Positions 40,214 through 49,782 of a DNA stretch of 64,000 nt are shown here, piece after piece (position 1 is the stretch's first letter; every line of letters begins with the position of its first letter). The DNA is from Streptomyces sp. CB03234 (lineage in GTDB: Bacteria > Actinomycetota > Actinomycetes > Streptomycetales > Streptomycetaceae): the NCBI RefSeq assembly GCF_001905885.1, contig NZ_LIYH01000002.1:797591-861590 (forward strand), written 5' to 3'. The translations under genes and the position numbers were made by a program. The notes under the pieces are model-generated. The model searched no databases. It was not told the origin of the DNA and saw nothing but the letters and a program-made list of their open reading frames with translations.

Positions 40214-41026
40214 ATGAACGCGACTTCCCCGGGCGCGCTGCTGTTCTGCCGGGCCGACCGTGACTCCGTACGCCCGCCGGCCCTGCTGCTGCGCGAGCGG
40301 CTGCTCCTCGCCCCGGCCGGACCGGACTGGAGCGTGCTCGTCCCCGAGGGGAAGCCGTGGCTGGAGGGCGCCGACCCGGTCGACCGGGTCATCGCGGGCT
40401 GGGCCGGCGCCCTGACGGTCGGCGTGACGTGGCCGGTGGTGGCCCTGTGGTGGGACGCGGACCGCGCGGGATGCGTCCTCGCGACCGGCTTCCGCCGCCC
40501 CGTCGGCTACACCTGGCTGGCGGACGGCACCCCCGCCGGCGAGGACGAGGCCATGCACACCTTCGCCGCCCGCCTCGGGCTCGACCCCGTCCTGGACGTG
40601 CAGGACCTCGAACCCCTCACCCGCCCCGACAAGCACGCCGACGCCCCGGCCCGCCTGCTGGGCCTGCTGGCCGTCCTGTCCCGGCACGGCCTCACCCTCC
40701 CGCAGGGCCTCGTCCCCGGCGAACCGGCCGCCCGCCTGTGGGCCGCCGCCGAGGCCCGGGGGGCGGAGCCGGTGGAATGGCACGGCTGGCTCGACGCCGT
40801 ACGCACCGAACTGGACGCCGTGGAGGAGGGCCCCCTCGGCCCCTGGCTCCGCGGCCCCCGCGCCCGCGCACTCGCCACCGCCCAACTGGCGGCGGGCCTC
40901 CCCCTCCTGGCCTGGGCGCTCACCCGCCGCAACCCCGGCTGGGCGACGGCGGCCGCGCTGCTGATCGCCCAGGGCGCGCTGGGCCTCACCTACGACCGCC
41001 TCCGCGCCCGCCCGCAGGGGCGGTGA
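40214..41026 (+). CDS. conserved-looking actinomycete protein, function unknown
   Basis: The 270-residue protein opens MNATSPGALLFCRADRDSVR and reads LVPEGKPWLEGADPVDRVIA, LWWDADRAGCVLATGFRRPV and YTWLADGTPAGEDEAMHTFA. There is a hydrophobic stretch near the C-terminus (LATAQLAAGLPLLAWALTRR and ATAAALLIAQGALGLTYDRL) that may be two membrane spans. No family I can name. It is divergent from the DUF4097 pair and ends 1 base before the convergent DUF6104-like gene. Confidence 0.72.
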   Translation: MNATSPGALLFCRADRDSVRPPALLLRERLLLAPAGPDWSVLVPEGKPWLEGADPVDRVIAGWAGALTVGVTWPVVALWWDADRAGCVLATGFRRPVGYTWLADGTPAGEDEAMHTFAARLGLDPVLDVQDLEPLTRPDKHADAPARLLGLLAVLSRHGLTLPQGLVPGEPAARLWAAAEARGAEPVEWHGWLDAVRTELDAVEEGPLGPWLRGPRARALATAQLAAGLPLLAWALTRRNPGWATAAALLIAQGALGLTYDRLRARPQGR

Positions 41027-41209
41027 CTACTCGTCCTCGTCCTCGTCGTCCAGCCGTGCCAGCCACGTGGCCAGCCGCTCCACGGGAACCTCGAAGTCGG
41101 GGTTGAGGTCGACGAACGTACGCAGCTGCTCGGCGAGCCACTCGAAGGTGACCTCCTCCTCGCCGCGCCGCTTCTCCAGCTCCTCGATGCCACGGTCGGT
41201 GAAGTACAA
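41027..41209 (-). CDS. DUF6104-like small acidic protein (TTG start)
   Basis: Read from the TTG at 41209, with GGAG 6 bases upstream, the 60-residue protein is MYFTDRGIEELEKRRGEEEV and continues FEWLAEQLRTFVDLNPDFEV, ending in an acidic tail. This is the compact form I recall for DUF6104 proteins. A longer start at 41254 would add 15 residues but has no such site. The acidic, helical protein is widely conserved in Streptomyces, with unknown role. It ends 1 base before the convergent 40214 gene. Confidence 0.7.
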   Translation of the reverse strand: MYFTDRGIEELEKRRGEEEVTFEWLAEQLRTFVDLNPDFEVPVERLATWLARLDDEDEDE

Positions 41210-41263
41210 GACGTGCTCCAAAAAGGTCAGAACGTTCCCCGTCAGGATATGCACTGCTCACGG

Positions 41264-41307
41264 CGGAGGGCCCGGCCCGCATCCTGAGATGCGCGCCGGG
41301 CCCTCCG
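41264..41307 (-). terminator. terminator of the kgd gene
   Basis: Arms CGGAGGGCCCGGC...CGCATC and GATGCG...GCCGGGCCCTCCG (19 bp with one C-C mismatch) with a 4-base loop lie 18 bases past the kgd stop on the leftward strand. Confidence 0.8.
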
Positions 41308-41324
41308 ACTCGTACGACCGCCGG

Positions 41325-44300
41325 TCAGGCGTCGAAGACCTCGGCCACCAGCTGGGCCTGCTCGGCCTCGTGGCGCTTCTTCGAACCCACCGCCGGCGAC
41401 GAGCTGTGCGGCCGCGAGATGCGGCGCAGGCGCTCGCCGTGCGGGATGTCCGCGCCGACCGCCAGGTCGAGGTGGTCGATCAGGTTGAGCGCGATGAACG
41501 GCCAGGCACCCTGGTTCGCCGGCTCCTCCTGGGCCCACAGGTACTTCTCGGCGTTCGGGTACTTGGAGATCTCGGCCTGGAGCTCCGCACCCGGCAGCGG
41601 GTAGAGGCGCTCGAGGCGGATGATCGCCGTGTCCGTGACGCCGCGCTTCTGACGCTCGGCCTCCAGGTCGTAGTAGACCTTGCCGGAGCAGAAGACGACC
41701 TTGCGGACCGCGTTCGCCTCCACCGACTCGTCACCGATCACCGGGCGGAAGCCGCCGGTGGTGAACTCCTCCGCCTTCGACGCGGCGGCCTTCAGGCGCA
41801 GCATCGACTTCGGGGTGAAGACGATCAGCGGCTTGTGGTGCGGGTTGTGCACCTGCCACCGCAGGAGGTGGAAGTAGTTCGACGGCAGGGTCGGCATGGC
41901 GACCGTCATGTTGTTCTGCGCGCACAGCTGGAGGAAGCGCTCCGGGCGGGCCGAGGAGTGGTCCGGGCCCTGGCCCTCGTAGCCGTGCGGCAGCAGCAGC
42001 GTGACGCCGGAGGTCTGGCCCCACTTCTGCTCGGCCGAGGAGATGAACTCGTCCACGACGGTCTGCGCGCCGTTGACGAAGTCACCGAACTGGGCCTCCC
42101 ACATCACCAGCGACTCGGGCCGGGCCAGCGAGTAGCCGTACTCGAAGCCCATCGCCGCGTACTCGCTGAGCAGCGAGTCGTAGACGTTGTAGCGGGCCTG
42201 GTCCTCGGAGAGGTACTGCAGCGGGGTGTAGTCCTCGCCGGTCTCCTGGTCCACCAGCACCGCGTGGCGCTGGCCGAAGGTGCCGCGGCGGGTGTCCTGG
42301 CCGGCGAGCCGGACCGGGGTGCCCTCCATCAGCAGCGAGCCGATGGCGAGGGTCTCGCCCATGCCCCAGTCGATCGTGCCGTCCTCGACCGAGGCCGCGC
42401 GGCGCTGGAGCTGCGGCATCAGACGCGGGTGGACGGTGATCCGGTCGGGGATGTTGACCTGCGACTCGGCGATCCGCTTCACGATCTCCTGGGAGACCGC
42501 GGTGGTGACGGCGACCGGGAACTCGGCCTGGGCCTCCGGGCTCTGCGCCGGGCCGGGCTGCGAGGTGGCCTCGCGGACCTCCGCGAACACCTTCTCCAGC
42601 TGGCCCTGGAAGTCCTGGAGCGCCTGCTCCGCCTCCTCCAGCGTGATGTCGCCGCGGCCGATCAGCGACTCGGTGTAGAGCTTGCGCACCGAGCGCTTCT
42701 TGTCGATCAGGCTGTACATCTGCGGGTTGGTGAACTGCGGGTTGTCGCCCTCGTTGTGACCGCGGCGGCGGTAGCAGATGAGGTCGATCACGACGTCCTT
42801 GTTGAACGTCTGGCGGAACTCGAAGGCGAGCCGCGCCACGCGGACCACGGCCTCCGGGTCGTCGCCGTTCACATGGAAGATCGGCGCCTCGATCATGCGG
42901 GCCACGTCGGTCGCGTACATCGACGAACGCGACGACTCCGGGGCGGCGGTGAAGCCGACCTGGTTGTTGATGACGATGTGGACCGTGCCGCCGGTGCGGT
43001 AGCCGCGCAGCTGCGACATGTTGAGCGTCTCGGCGACGACACCCTGGCCGGCGAAGGCCGCGTCACCGTGCAGGGCGACGGGCAGGACGGTGAAGTCCGT
43101 GCCGCCCTTGTTGATGACGTCCTGCTTGGCGCGGACGACACCCTCCAGGACCGGGTCGACCGCCTCCAGGTGCGAGGGGTTGGCGACCAGCGAGACCTTG
43201 ATCTGCTCGCCGTCCAGGCCGGTGAAGGTGCCCTCGGCGCCCAGGTGGTACTTCACGTCGCCGGAGCCGTGCATCGACTTCGGGTCGAGGTTGCCCTCGA
43301 ACTCGCGGAAGATCTGCGCGTACGACTTGCCGACGATGTTCGCGAGGACGTTGAGGCGGCCGCGGTGGGCCATGCCGATGACGACCTCGTCGAGGCGGGA
43401 CTCGGCGGCGGAGTCGATGACCGCGTCCAGCAGCGGGATGACGGACTCGCCGCCCTCCAGCGAGAACCGCTTCTGCCCGACGTACTTGGTCTGCAGGAAC
43501 GTCTCGAACGCCTCGGCGGCGTTGAGGCGGCGCAGGATCCGCAGCTGCTCCTCGCGCTCCGGCTTGGAGTGCGGGCGCTCGACGCGGTCCTGGATCCACT
43601 TGCGCTGCTTGGGGTCCTGGATGTGCATGAACTCGATGCCGGTGGTGCGGCAGTACGAGTCGCGCAGCACGCCGAGGATGTCGCGCAGCTTCATCATGGA
43701 CTTGCCGCCGAAGCCGCCGACGGCGAACTCCCGCTCCAGGTCCCAGAGCGTCAGGCCGTGCTCGGTGATGTCCAGGTCGGGGTGCTTGCGCTGGCGGTAC
43801 TCCAGCGGGTCGGTGTCGGCCATGACGTGGCCGCGGACCCGGTAGGAGTGGATCAGCTCGAAGACCCGCGCGGCCTTGGTGACGTCGTCGTCGTGCGACG
43901 CGTCGATGTCCTTGAGCCAGCGGACCGGCTCGTAGGGGATGCGCAGCGACTCGAAGATGTCGTCGTAGAAGCCGTTCTCGCCGAGCAGGAAGTTCGCGAC
44001 GATACGGAGGAACTCGCCCGACGCGGCACCCTGGATGACCCGGTGGTCGTACGTCGAGGTGAGGGTCATCACCTTGGAGATGCCCAGCTTGTTCAGGGTG
44101 TCCTGCGAGGTGCCCTGGAACTCGGCCGGGTAGTCCATCGAGCCGACGCCCATGATGACCGACTGACCGGGCATCAGACGCGGCACGGAGTGGACGGTGC
44201 CGAGGCCGCCGGGGTTGGTCAGCGAGACGGTGACGCCGGTGAAGTCGTCCATCGTCAGCTTGTTGTTGCGGGCGCGGCGGACGATGTCCTCGTACGCCTG

Positions 44301-45161
44301 CCAGAACTCGAAGAAGCCGAGCGTCTCGGCCTTCTTGATGCCCGCGACGACCAGCTGGCGCTCGCCGTTGGGCTTGACCAGGTCGATGGCGAGGCCGAAG
44401 TTGACGTGCTCCGGCTTGACCAGGACCGGCTTGCCGTCCTTCTCCCCGTAGGAGTAGTTCATCGACGGCATGGCCTTGATGGCCTGCACCATCGCGTACC
44501 CGATGAGGTGTGTGAAGGAGATCTTCCCGCCGCGGGCGCGCTTGAGGTGGTTGTTGATGACGATGCGGTTGTCGAACAGCAGCTTCACCGGGACGGCGCG
44601 GACCGAGGTGGCGGTCGGCAGCTCCAGCGAGGCGTTCATGTTCTTGGCGACCGCGGCGGCCGGGCCGCGCAGCGGCACGTACTCGGGGCCGGCGGGGGCG
44701 GCGGGGGCGGCCTTGGGCTCCGCCTTGGCGGCGGGCGCGGGCGCGGGTGCGGACGCGGGCTTCGCGGCGGGGGCCGGGGTGGCGGGCGCCGGGGCCTTGG
44801 CGGCGGGAGCCTGGGCGGCAGCGGCCTGTGCGGGTGCCGCTGCTGCCGGCTGCGCCGGGGGGGCCGGGGCCTGGGGCTGGGCCTGAGCCGGGGCCTGGGC
44901 GGGGGGCGCGGTATTCGCAGCCCCCGCGGCTACGGCACCCTCGCCCGCGGGCTTGTCCGCCGAGCCGGACGCGGCGCCCGGCTTGTAGTCGGCGAAGAAG
45001 TCCCACCAGGCACGGTCGACCGAATTCGGGTCCTGGAGGTACTGCTGGTAGATCTCGTCGACGAGCCACTCATTGGCACCGAACGCGGCGGCAGGGTTCG
45101 AAGGACCCTGCCCGTCTTGGTCGGTCGAGATACTCGAGTTACTGGGGGACTGAGACGACAC
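41325..45161 (-). CDS. kgd: fused 2-oxoglutarate dehydrogenase E1 / dihydrolipoyl succinyltransferase-type E2
   Basis: The 1278-residue enzyme drives the TCA step from 2-oxoglutarate. N-terminal segment [20 protein letters not shown] is followed by a long Ala/Pro linker (residues about 60-145). Then an E2-like catalytic domain has the active-site His in TYDHRVIQG, and the E1 (thiamine diphosphate) part follows with [15 protein letters not shown] and VINNQVGFT. This E1-E2 fusion without a lipoyl domain is the actinobacterial form. The GTG at 45161 is preferred because the product then starts like known homologues ([12 protein letters not shown]); the longer 45188 start has no ribosome site. 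Kgd is controlled by GarA/OdhI-type proteins in relatives. Confidence 0.95.
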   Translation of the reverse strand: MSSQSPSNSSISTDQDGQGPSNPAAAFGANEWLVDEIYQQYLQDPNSVDRAWWDFFADYKPGAASGSADKPAGEGAVAAGAANTAPPAQAPAQAQPQAPAPPAQPAAAAPAQAAAAQAPAAKAPAPATPAPAAKPASAPAPAPAAKAEPKAAPAAPAGPEYVPLRGPAAAVAKNMNASLELPTATSVRAVPVKLLFDNRIVINNHLKRARGGKISFTHLIGYAMVQAIKAMPSMNYSYGEKDGKPVLVKPEHVNFGLAIDLVKPNGERQLVVAGIKKAETLGFFEFWQAYEDIVRRARNNKLTMDDFTGVTVSLTNPGGLGTVHSVPRLMPGQSVIMGVGSMDYPAEFQGTSQDTLNKLGISKVMTLTSTYDHRVIQGAASGEFLRIVANFLLGENGFYDDIFESLRIPYEPVRWLKDIDASHDDDVTKAARVFELIHSYRVRGHVMADTDPLEYRQRKHPDLDITEHGLTLWDLEREFAVGGFGGKSMMKLRDILGVLRDSYCRTTGIEFMHIQDPKQRKWIQDRVERPHSKPEREEQLRILRRLNAAEAFETFLQTKYVGQKRFSLEGGESVIPLLDAVIDSAAESRLDEVVIGMAHRGRLNVLANIVGKSYAQIFREFEGNLDPKSMHGSGDVKYHLGAEGTFTGLDGEQIKVSLVANPSHLEAVDPVLEGVVRAKQDVINKGGTDFTVLPVALHGDAAFAGQGVVAETLNMSQLRGYRTGGTVHIVINNQVGFTAAPESSRSSMYATDVARMIEAPIFHVNGDDPEAVVRVARLAFEFRQTFNKDVVIDLICYRRRGHNEGDNPQFTNPQMYSLIDKKRSVRKLYTESLIGRGDITLEEAEQALQDFQGQLEKVFAEVREATSQPGPAQSPEAQAEFPVAVTTAVSQEIVKRIAESQVNIPDRITVHPRLMPQLQRRAASVEDGTIDWGMGETLAIGSLLMEGTPVRLAGQDTRRGTFGQRHAVLVDQETGEDYTPLQYLSEDQARYNVYDSLLSEYAAMGFEYGYSLARPESLVMWEAQFGDFVNGAQTVVDEFISSAEQKWGQTSGVTLLLPHGYEGQGPDHSSARPERFLQLCAQNNMTVAMPTLPSNYFHLLRWQVHNPHHKPLIVFTPKSMLRLKAAASKAEEFTTGGFRPVIGDESVEANAVRKVVFCSGKVYYDLEAERQKRGVTDTAIIRLERLYPLPGAELQAEISKYPNAEKYLWAQEEPANQGAWPFIALNLIDHLDLAVGADIPHGERLRRISRPHSSSPAVGSKKRHEAEQAQLVAEVFDA

Positions 45162-45267
45162 GGCGGCAACCGCCCTCTTCCGCTTCACAAGGTGATGGAC
45201 AGCGGAAATAAAGGCTACGCCTCCCTGGCCGGGACGTGCAGACCGGGCGCTCCATCGTCGCGTAGAT

Positions 45268-45283
45268 CACATCTGGAGATGTG
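45268..45283. promoter_or_regulatory. inverted repeat before kgd
   Basis: CACATCT and AGATGTG are exact 7-bp arms around GG, 107 bases before the kgd start, in the 269-base gap. It is a candidate operator for kgd expression. Confidence 0.5.
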
Positions 45284-45430
45284 TTTCGGCGCTGGAAATG
45301 GCGGGAAACAAGCGTGGTTGCCCTGCGATTGGGTAGGGGACAGCGCGGCTGCGGCCCCTGCCGGCGCACACCCTCGGCCACGTCCTGCCTGTCTCTACGC
45401 AGAACGAGCCCTTCCGGTTCGAACCCTACG

Positions 45431-46513
45431 TCAACCGCGCTGCTGAGGGATCCCTGGAAGGGTGACCTGAATACGGCATCCACGTGCGGATTCGGCCACC
45501 CCGATGCGCCCGCCGTGCAGATCGACCGCCCAGCGGGCGATCGCCAGGCCCAGTCCCGTACCGCCGTCGCTGCCGGGACCGTGCGGTGCCGGGACGCTGC
45601 CCCGGTTGAACCGCTCGAAGACCTTGTGCCGCTCGGACTCCGGGATGCCCGGCCCCTCGTCCACCACTTCCAGGTTCAGCGACTCCGGCAGCGGCCCGCG
45701 CCGGGCCCGTACCGTCACCCGGCCGTGCGGCGGTGAGTGCTTCACGGCGTTGTCGATCAGGTTCGCCACCACCTGGTGCAGCCGCTCGCTGTCCGCGTGC
45801 GCCGTCAGCTCGGGCGGCGACACGTCCAGGTGCAGATGCACATCCGTACGGGTGTGGCTGCCCGAATTGGACCCCAGCCCGCGCTGCGCGGCGGCCAGAT
45901 TGGCCTCCTTCAGCACGCCCGACAGGTACGGCCACACCTCGAAGCGCCGCGACCGGAGCGGTACGACACCGTTGTCCAGCCGTGACAGGTCCAGCAGCGT
46001 CTCCACCAGCCGGCCCAGCCGCTCGGTCTGCTTCAGCGCGGTGCGCATGGTCTCCGGATCGGCGGCCGAGACGCCGTCCACGACGTTCTCCAGCACCGCG
46101 CGCAGCGCCGCGATCGGCGTACGCAGCTCGTGCGAGACATTCGCCACCAGCTCCTTGCGGTGCCGGTCCACCGCCTCCAGGTCGTCGGCCATGCGGTTGA
46201 TCGTGGAGGCCAGGTCGCCCAGCTCGTCCCGGCGGTCGGCGCCGCGCACCCGGCGGGTGTAGTCACCGTGCGAGATGGACTTCGCGACCGTGTTCATCTC
46301 GTCCAGCGGCGCGGTCAGGCCGTGCGCCACGAACTGGGTGATCAGCAGCGTGGCGATCACCGAGAAGACGGTGATGAAGCGCAGCTCGGTCTCCGTGCGC
46401 AGGGCCACCATCAGCAGGCCGGTCGTGATGAAGACCGACACGACGACGAGGGTGCCCAGTTTGGTCTTGATCGAGATCGAGACCGAGCGCAGCCGGGACC
46501 GGAGCGATCTCAT
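45431..46513 (-). CDS. two-component sensor histidine kinase
   Basis: The 360-residue kinase has two membrane spans (about residues 18-38 and 45-63) with almost no outside loop, a HAMP linker (LTAPLDEMNTVAKSISHGDY), the phospho-acceptor His128 in VANVSHELRTPIAAL and ATPase boxes NLIDNAVKHSPP, DEGPGIP and GGTGLGLAIA. With no sizeable outer domain it must sense something in the membrane or cytoplasm. It is coupled by ATGA to the response regulator upstream. The signal is unknown. Confidence 0.92.
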   Translation of the reverse strand: MRSLRSRLRSVSISIKTKLGTLVVVSVFITTGLLMVALRTETELRFITVFSVIATLLITQFVAHGLTAPLDEMNTVAKSISHGDYTRRVRGADRRDELGDLASTINRMADDLEAVDRHRKELVANVSHELRTPIAALRAVLENVVDGVSAADPETMRTALKQTERLGRLVETLLDLSRLDNGVVPLRSRRFEVWPYLSGVLKEANLAAAQRGLGSNSGSHTRTDVHLHLDVSPPELTAHADSERLHQVVANLIDNAVKHSPPHGRVTVRARRGPLPESLNLEVVDEGPGIPESERHKVFERFNRGSVPAPHGPGSDGGTGLGLAIARWAVDLHGGRIGVAESARGCRIQVTLPGIPQQRG

Positions 46514-47247
46514 GGCGCGGGCGTCTCCAGGGCGTAACCGACACCGTGCACCGTACGGATCCGCTCGGCTCCGATCTTGCGGCGCAGCGCCTTGATGTGG
46601 CTGTCCACGGTCCGGGTGCCCGACGCGTCCGCCCAGTCCCACACCTCCGCGAGCAGCTGCTCGCGGGAGAGGACCGCGCGGGGGGTGTTCGCCAGGCAGA
46701 CCAGCAGGTCGAACTCGGTCGGCGTGAGATGGACGTCCTCGCCCTTGACCCGTACGCGCCGCTGCGCGTGGTCGATCTCCAGCTCGCCGAGCCGCAGGAT
46801 GCCGCTGCGCGGCGTGACGGCGGCCAGCGCCGCCCGCTCGACGCGCCGCAGCAGGACGTGCACCCGCGCCGCGAGCTCCCGCATCGAGAACGGCTTGGTC
46901 ATGTAGTCGTCCGCGCCGACCCCGAGGCCGACGAGCATGTCGGTCTCGTCGTCGCGGGCCGTCAGCATCAGCACCGGCACCGGCCGCTGGGCCTGCACCC
47001 GGCGGCAGACCTCCAGGCCGTCGAAGCCCGGCAGCATGACGTCGAGGACCATCAGGTCCGGCTGCCACGCCTCGGCCGCGTCCACGGCCGCCGGGCCGTC
47101 GGTGGCCGTCTGCACCAGGAAGCCCTCGGCCCGCAACCGGGCGGAGATGGCCTCGACGATGGTGGTGTCGTCCTCGACGACCAGCACGCGGCGCTGTGTA
47201 CCCGGCGCGACCGCCGTGCCGTTGTGGCTGGTGTGTGTCTGCTCCAT
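46510..47247 (-). CDS. OmpR-type response regulator
   Basis: The 245-residue regulator has the receiver domain (VLVVEDDTTIVEAISARLRA) with phospho-acceptor Asp69 in LMVLDVMLPG and Lys118 in MTKPF. A winged-helix output domain follows with LTPTEFDLLVCLANTPRAVL and RTVDSHIKALRRKIGAER. Its ATG at 47247 follows a poor ribosome site. It partners the kinase overlapping its 3' end. From memory the pair matches the S. coelicolor SCO5282/SCO5283 region next to kgd. Confidence 0.92.
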   Translation of the reverse strand: MEQTHTSHNGTAVAPGTQRRVLVVEDDTTIVEAISARLRAEGFLVQTATDGPAAVDAAEAWQPDLMVLDVMLPGFDGLEVCRRVQAQRPVPVLMLTARDDETDMLVGLGVGADDYMTKPFSMRELAARVHVLLRRVERAALAAVTPRSGILRLGELEIDHAQRRVRVKGEDVHLTPTEFDLLVCLANTPRAVLSREQLLAEVWDWADASGTRTVDSHIKALRRKIGAERIRTVHGVGYALETPAP

Positions 47248-47329
47248 CGCCCCGCCCCTGTCGCGTCCTGCGCGAGCGTGTAGATCCGTGTGTTCGGTCA
47301 GCAGCGTAAAGGCACCGACCGCGTCCCGG

Positions 47330-48013
47330 CTACGCAGGGCGAACAGCGAGGTGGACCACGTCCGGTACGCCCCGGGCAACGGGGACCTCTTCGGTTCTTA
47401 CCCCGCTGAACCCGGCATTCCGCAATGACTCTTCGAAATCGGCGGACGGCTGGGCGGACCACACGGCGAGGACTCCGCCGGGGTTCAGCCGGGCCGCGCA
47501 GGCCGCCAGACCGGCCGGTGAGTAGAGGCTGTCGTTGTCCTCCGTGACGGTCCAGCCGGGGCCGTTGTCGATGTCCAGGCACAGCGCGTCGAACGTGTCG
47601 GGGGAGCTGTGGACGTACGCGACGAGGTCGTCGTGCACCAGCACCGTGCGGGGATCGGCGAGCGCCTCGCCGGAGATCCGGGCGAGCGGGCCCTCGCGGT
47701 GCCAGTCGATGATCGCCTCCTCCCGCTCGACGACCGCGATACGCCCCCAGGCGGGCTGGCCGGCCGCGTGCGCCAGCGAGAACCCGACCCCGAGCCCGCC
47801 GACGAGCACGGAGGGGTGCGGCCGGGTTCCGAGCGCGCGGAGGGCGGCGTCGACGAGCAGCCGTTCGGACCGGCCGTCGGAGGTGTCCATCAGGAAGGTG
47901 CCGTTGGCGATGATCTCGAAGTCCTCGCCGCGCCGGCGCAGCACCACCTCGCCGTACGGGCCCTCACGGCGGTCGAGCGTCAGGGGTGTTCGCGCGTGTG
48001 TCGTCACAGCCAT
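47330..48013 (-). CDS. spermidine-synthase-like methyltransferase-fold protein
   Basis: The 227-residue protein has the SAM-type fold of spermidine synthases: RLLVDAALRALGTRPHPSVL, VGGLGVGFSLAHAAGQP and FDALCLDIDNGPGWTVTEDN. Residues for true putrescine aminopropyl transfer are not all clear, and the shorter size suggests a specialised methyltransferase or an inactive relative. It is independent of the two-component pair (82-base gap) and lies opposite the rhomboid-like gene. Confidence 0.75.
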   Translation of the reverse strand: MAVTTHARTPLTLDRREGPYGEVVLRRRGEDFEIIANGTFLMDTSDGRSERLLVDAALRALGTRPHPSVLVGGLGVGFSLAHAAGQPAWGRIAVVEREEAIIDWHREGPLARISGEALADPRTVLVHDDLVAYVHSSPDTFDALCLDIDNGPGWTVTEDNDSLYSPAGLAACAARLNPGGVLAVWSAQPSADFEESLRNAGFSGVRTEEVPVARGVPDVVHLAVRPA

Positions 48014-48155
48014 GATCCTCAGCGTAGCGAGGGGCGGGCCCGTCGCTGTGACCTATGTCATGGACCGGGCCGCACATGATCGTGTCGGCTGGGGCAAGGT
48101 TGAGCCGGGGGAGTGTGCTGGGGGTTTGTCGAACAAGAGGAAGGGCGGCCTCGCG

Positions 48156-49001
48156 GTGCCTCAGCTCCGGACGCGTGGGACGAGTGACGGCGTCGGGCTG
48201 CTGAAGGCCATCCCGGCGCAGCGCACGGCCGCCGGTCGGGCCACGGCCGCCGGTCCGGTCACGGCCGCCGAGGGCCGGGCGGTCGGCGAGCCGGTCGCCG
48301 GAGCCCATGAGGTCACCGGAGCCGATGAGGTCACCGCGCCCGCCGCCACCGCCACGGTCTCCGTGACGACCCGTACCGCTGCCAGGTGGCGGCGGGCGGC
48401 GCGGCTGCTGCCCACGCCCACCGGGACACCGTTCACCTTCGGGTACACCCTCGTCCTGGTCGCCACCTCGCTCTTCGCCGAGTACGGCGACCCCGACACC
48501 GTCGCGCGACTGCTGCGCGCCTCCAGTACCGACGTCGCCCATCTGACGCGTACGCCGCTGCTCGTCCTGGTCGCCAGCGCGCTGTGGGTGGCGGGCGGAC
48601 TGTTCTCGCCGTACGCCATCGGGTTCGTGTTCGTCCTGACGGCGCTGGAGCGCCGCATCGGGGCGTGGCGGGCGGCCGCCGTGTTCCTGGTGGGTCATGT
48701 GGTGGCGACGCTCGCCACGGAGATCCCCGTCGGGCTGGCCGTGCTGGCCGGTCACCTGCCGGACTCGTCCCTGCACCGGCTCGACTACGGCATCAGTTTC
48801 GGGCTGATGGCGTCCGTCGGCGCCCTGGCCGGGCTGCTCACCCCGGTGGCGCGCGGCATCGTGCTGGCGTGGGTGTCGGCGATGCTGCTCCATGACCTGG
48901 TGGCCTTCGAGGACCCGCTCACCGACTGGGGCCACCCGCTGGCGCTGCTGGTCGGTGTCGGCTGCCGGCCGTTGCTGGGCCTGACGGCTCGGCGCGCCTG
49001 A
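48156..49001 (+). CDS. rhomboid-like membrane protein
   Basis: Taking the GTG at 48156, the 281-residue protein has a 90-residue Ala/Thr/Val N-terminal part (repeats like EVTGADEVTAPAAT) then about five or six membrane spans. YGISFGLMASVGALAGLL resembles the rhomboid Ser block, and FLVGHVVATLATEI and LLHDLVAFEDPLTDW carry His residues. The normal GxSG is here GISFG, so it may be an inactive rhomboid relative. The start is uncertain because the upstream region is repetitive. Substrate and role unknown. Confidence 0.7.
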   Translation: MPQLRTRGTSDGVGLLKAIPAQRTAAGRATAAGPVTAAEGRAVGEPVAGAHEVTGADEVTAPAATATVSVTTRTAARWRRAARLLPTPTGTPFTFGYTLVLVATSLFAEYGDPDTVARLLRASSTDVAHLTRTPLLVLVASALWVAGGLFSPYAIGFVFVLTALERRIGAWRAAAVFLVGHVVATLATEIPVGLAVLAGHLPDSSLHRLDYGISFGLMASVGALAGLLTPVARGIVLAWVSAMLLHDLVAFEDPLTDWGHPLALLVGVGCRPLLGLTARRA

Positions 49002-49170
49002 CGGCTCGGCGCGCCTGGCCCGTACGGTCCCGGCCCCGGAAGAACCGGTGCGTACACCCTCTTGCCCCGCGAAAGTATGACAAATGGTGCATGCCTGGTC
49101 ACGCGCTGCTTCACTGACGCCGGGTGGCCGGTCGCGGCGCCCTCTTCGCCCCAAGGAGAGAGAACAGAGC

Positions 49171-49728
49171 ATGAAGATCACGAGCAGCACCCTGAAGCGA
49201 CTGGCCATCCCGGCCGTGGTCGCGGGCCTGGCACTGCCGCTGATGGTCGCCTCACCCGCGTCCGCGCAGCCGGCGGCCTCCACGGTGGTCCGGAGCTTCG
49301 GACACGTCTCGGTCGGCGCACGCGACGGAGGGGACGCCGGCGAGGTGCGGAACCGCGTCCGCTTCTTCGCGGTCGGTTCCTATCTGCATGTCGAGGACCT
49401 CGACGGCATCACGCCGGGACCAGGGTGCGTCCGGTGGAACAACGACCCCACCGAAGCCAGGTGCGGCACCCTCAGCGGTGTCTCCCGGCTCAGTGCCACA
49501 CTCCGTGACGGCAACGACACCGCGACCGTGCAGGTGGCGCGGAACGCCACGATCGACGCCGGATCCGGCAGTGACACCGTGTCGACCAACTCCGGCAGCG
49601 ACACGATCAACGTCAGGGACGGTGGCGGCGGCGACGAGGTCGTGACCTGTGGTGGCGGGTCGGACACGGTCTTCACGGACCCGGGCGACGACACCGCCAC
49701 GAACTGCGAGTTCGTGAACGAGGACTGA
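49171..49728 (+). CDS. secreted RTX-like calcium-binding repeat protein
   Basis: The 185-residue protein has a signal peptide (MKITSSTLKRLAIPAVVAGL ... ASPASA) and a C-terminal run of RTX-like nonapeptides: LRDGNDTATV, IDAGSGSDTVSTNSGSDTIN and GGGSDTVFTDPGDDTATN. Such repeats fold into a calcium beta-roll. Two Cys pairs may form disulfides. The small size means it is not a full toxin or enzyme, so a binding or structural role outside the cell is likely. AAGGAG lies 12 bases before the ATG. A terminator follows. Confidence 0.82.
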   Translation: MKITSSTLKRLAIPAVVAGLALPLMVASPASAQPAASTVVRSFGHVSVGARDGGDAGEVRNRVRFFAVGSYLHVEDLDGITPGPGCVRWNNDPTEARCGTLSGVSRLSATLRDGNDTATVQVARNATIDAGSGSDTVSTNSGSDTINVRDGGGGDEVVTCGGGSDTVFTDPGDDTATNCEFVNED

Positions 49729-49738
49729 GCCCGCCGCT

Positions 49739-49777
49739 CTCCGGCTCGTCGCCCCCGCCCGGAGCGACGAGCCGGAG
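49739..49777. terminator. bidirectional terminator between convergent genes
   Basis: Arms CTCCGGCTCGTCGC and GCGACGAGCCGGAG (14 bp, perfect) with an 11-base loop separate the RTX-like gene (stop 49728) from the convergent nucleotidyltransferase gene (stop 49783). Confidence 0.8.
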
Positions 49778-49782
49778 CTGTT

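Noticed and set aside
41067..45446. A 1459-codon open frame on the + strand opposite kgd
   Set aside because: It is the antisense shadow of a long GC-rich gene. The kgd strand has clear enzyme motifs and proper third-position GC.
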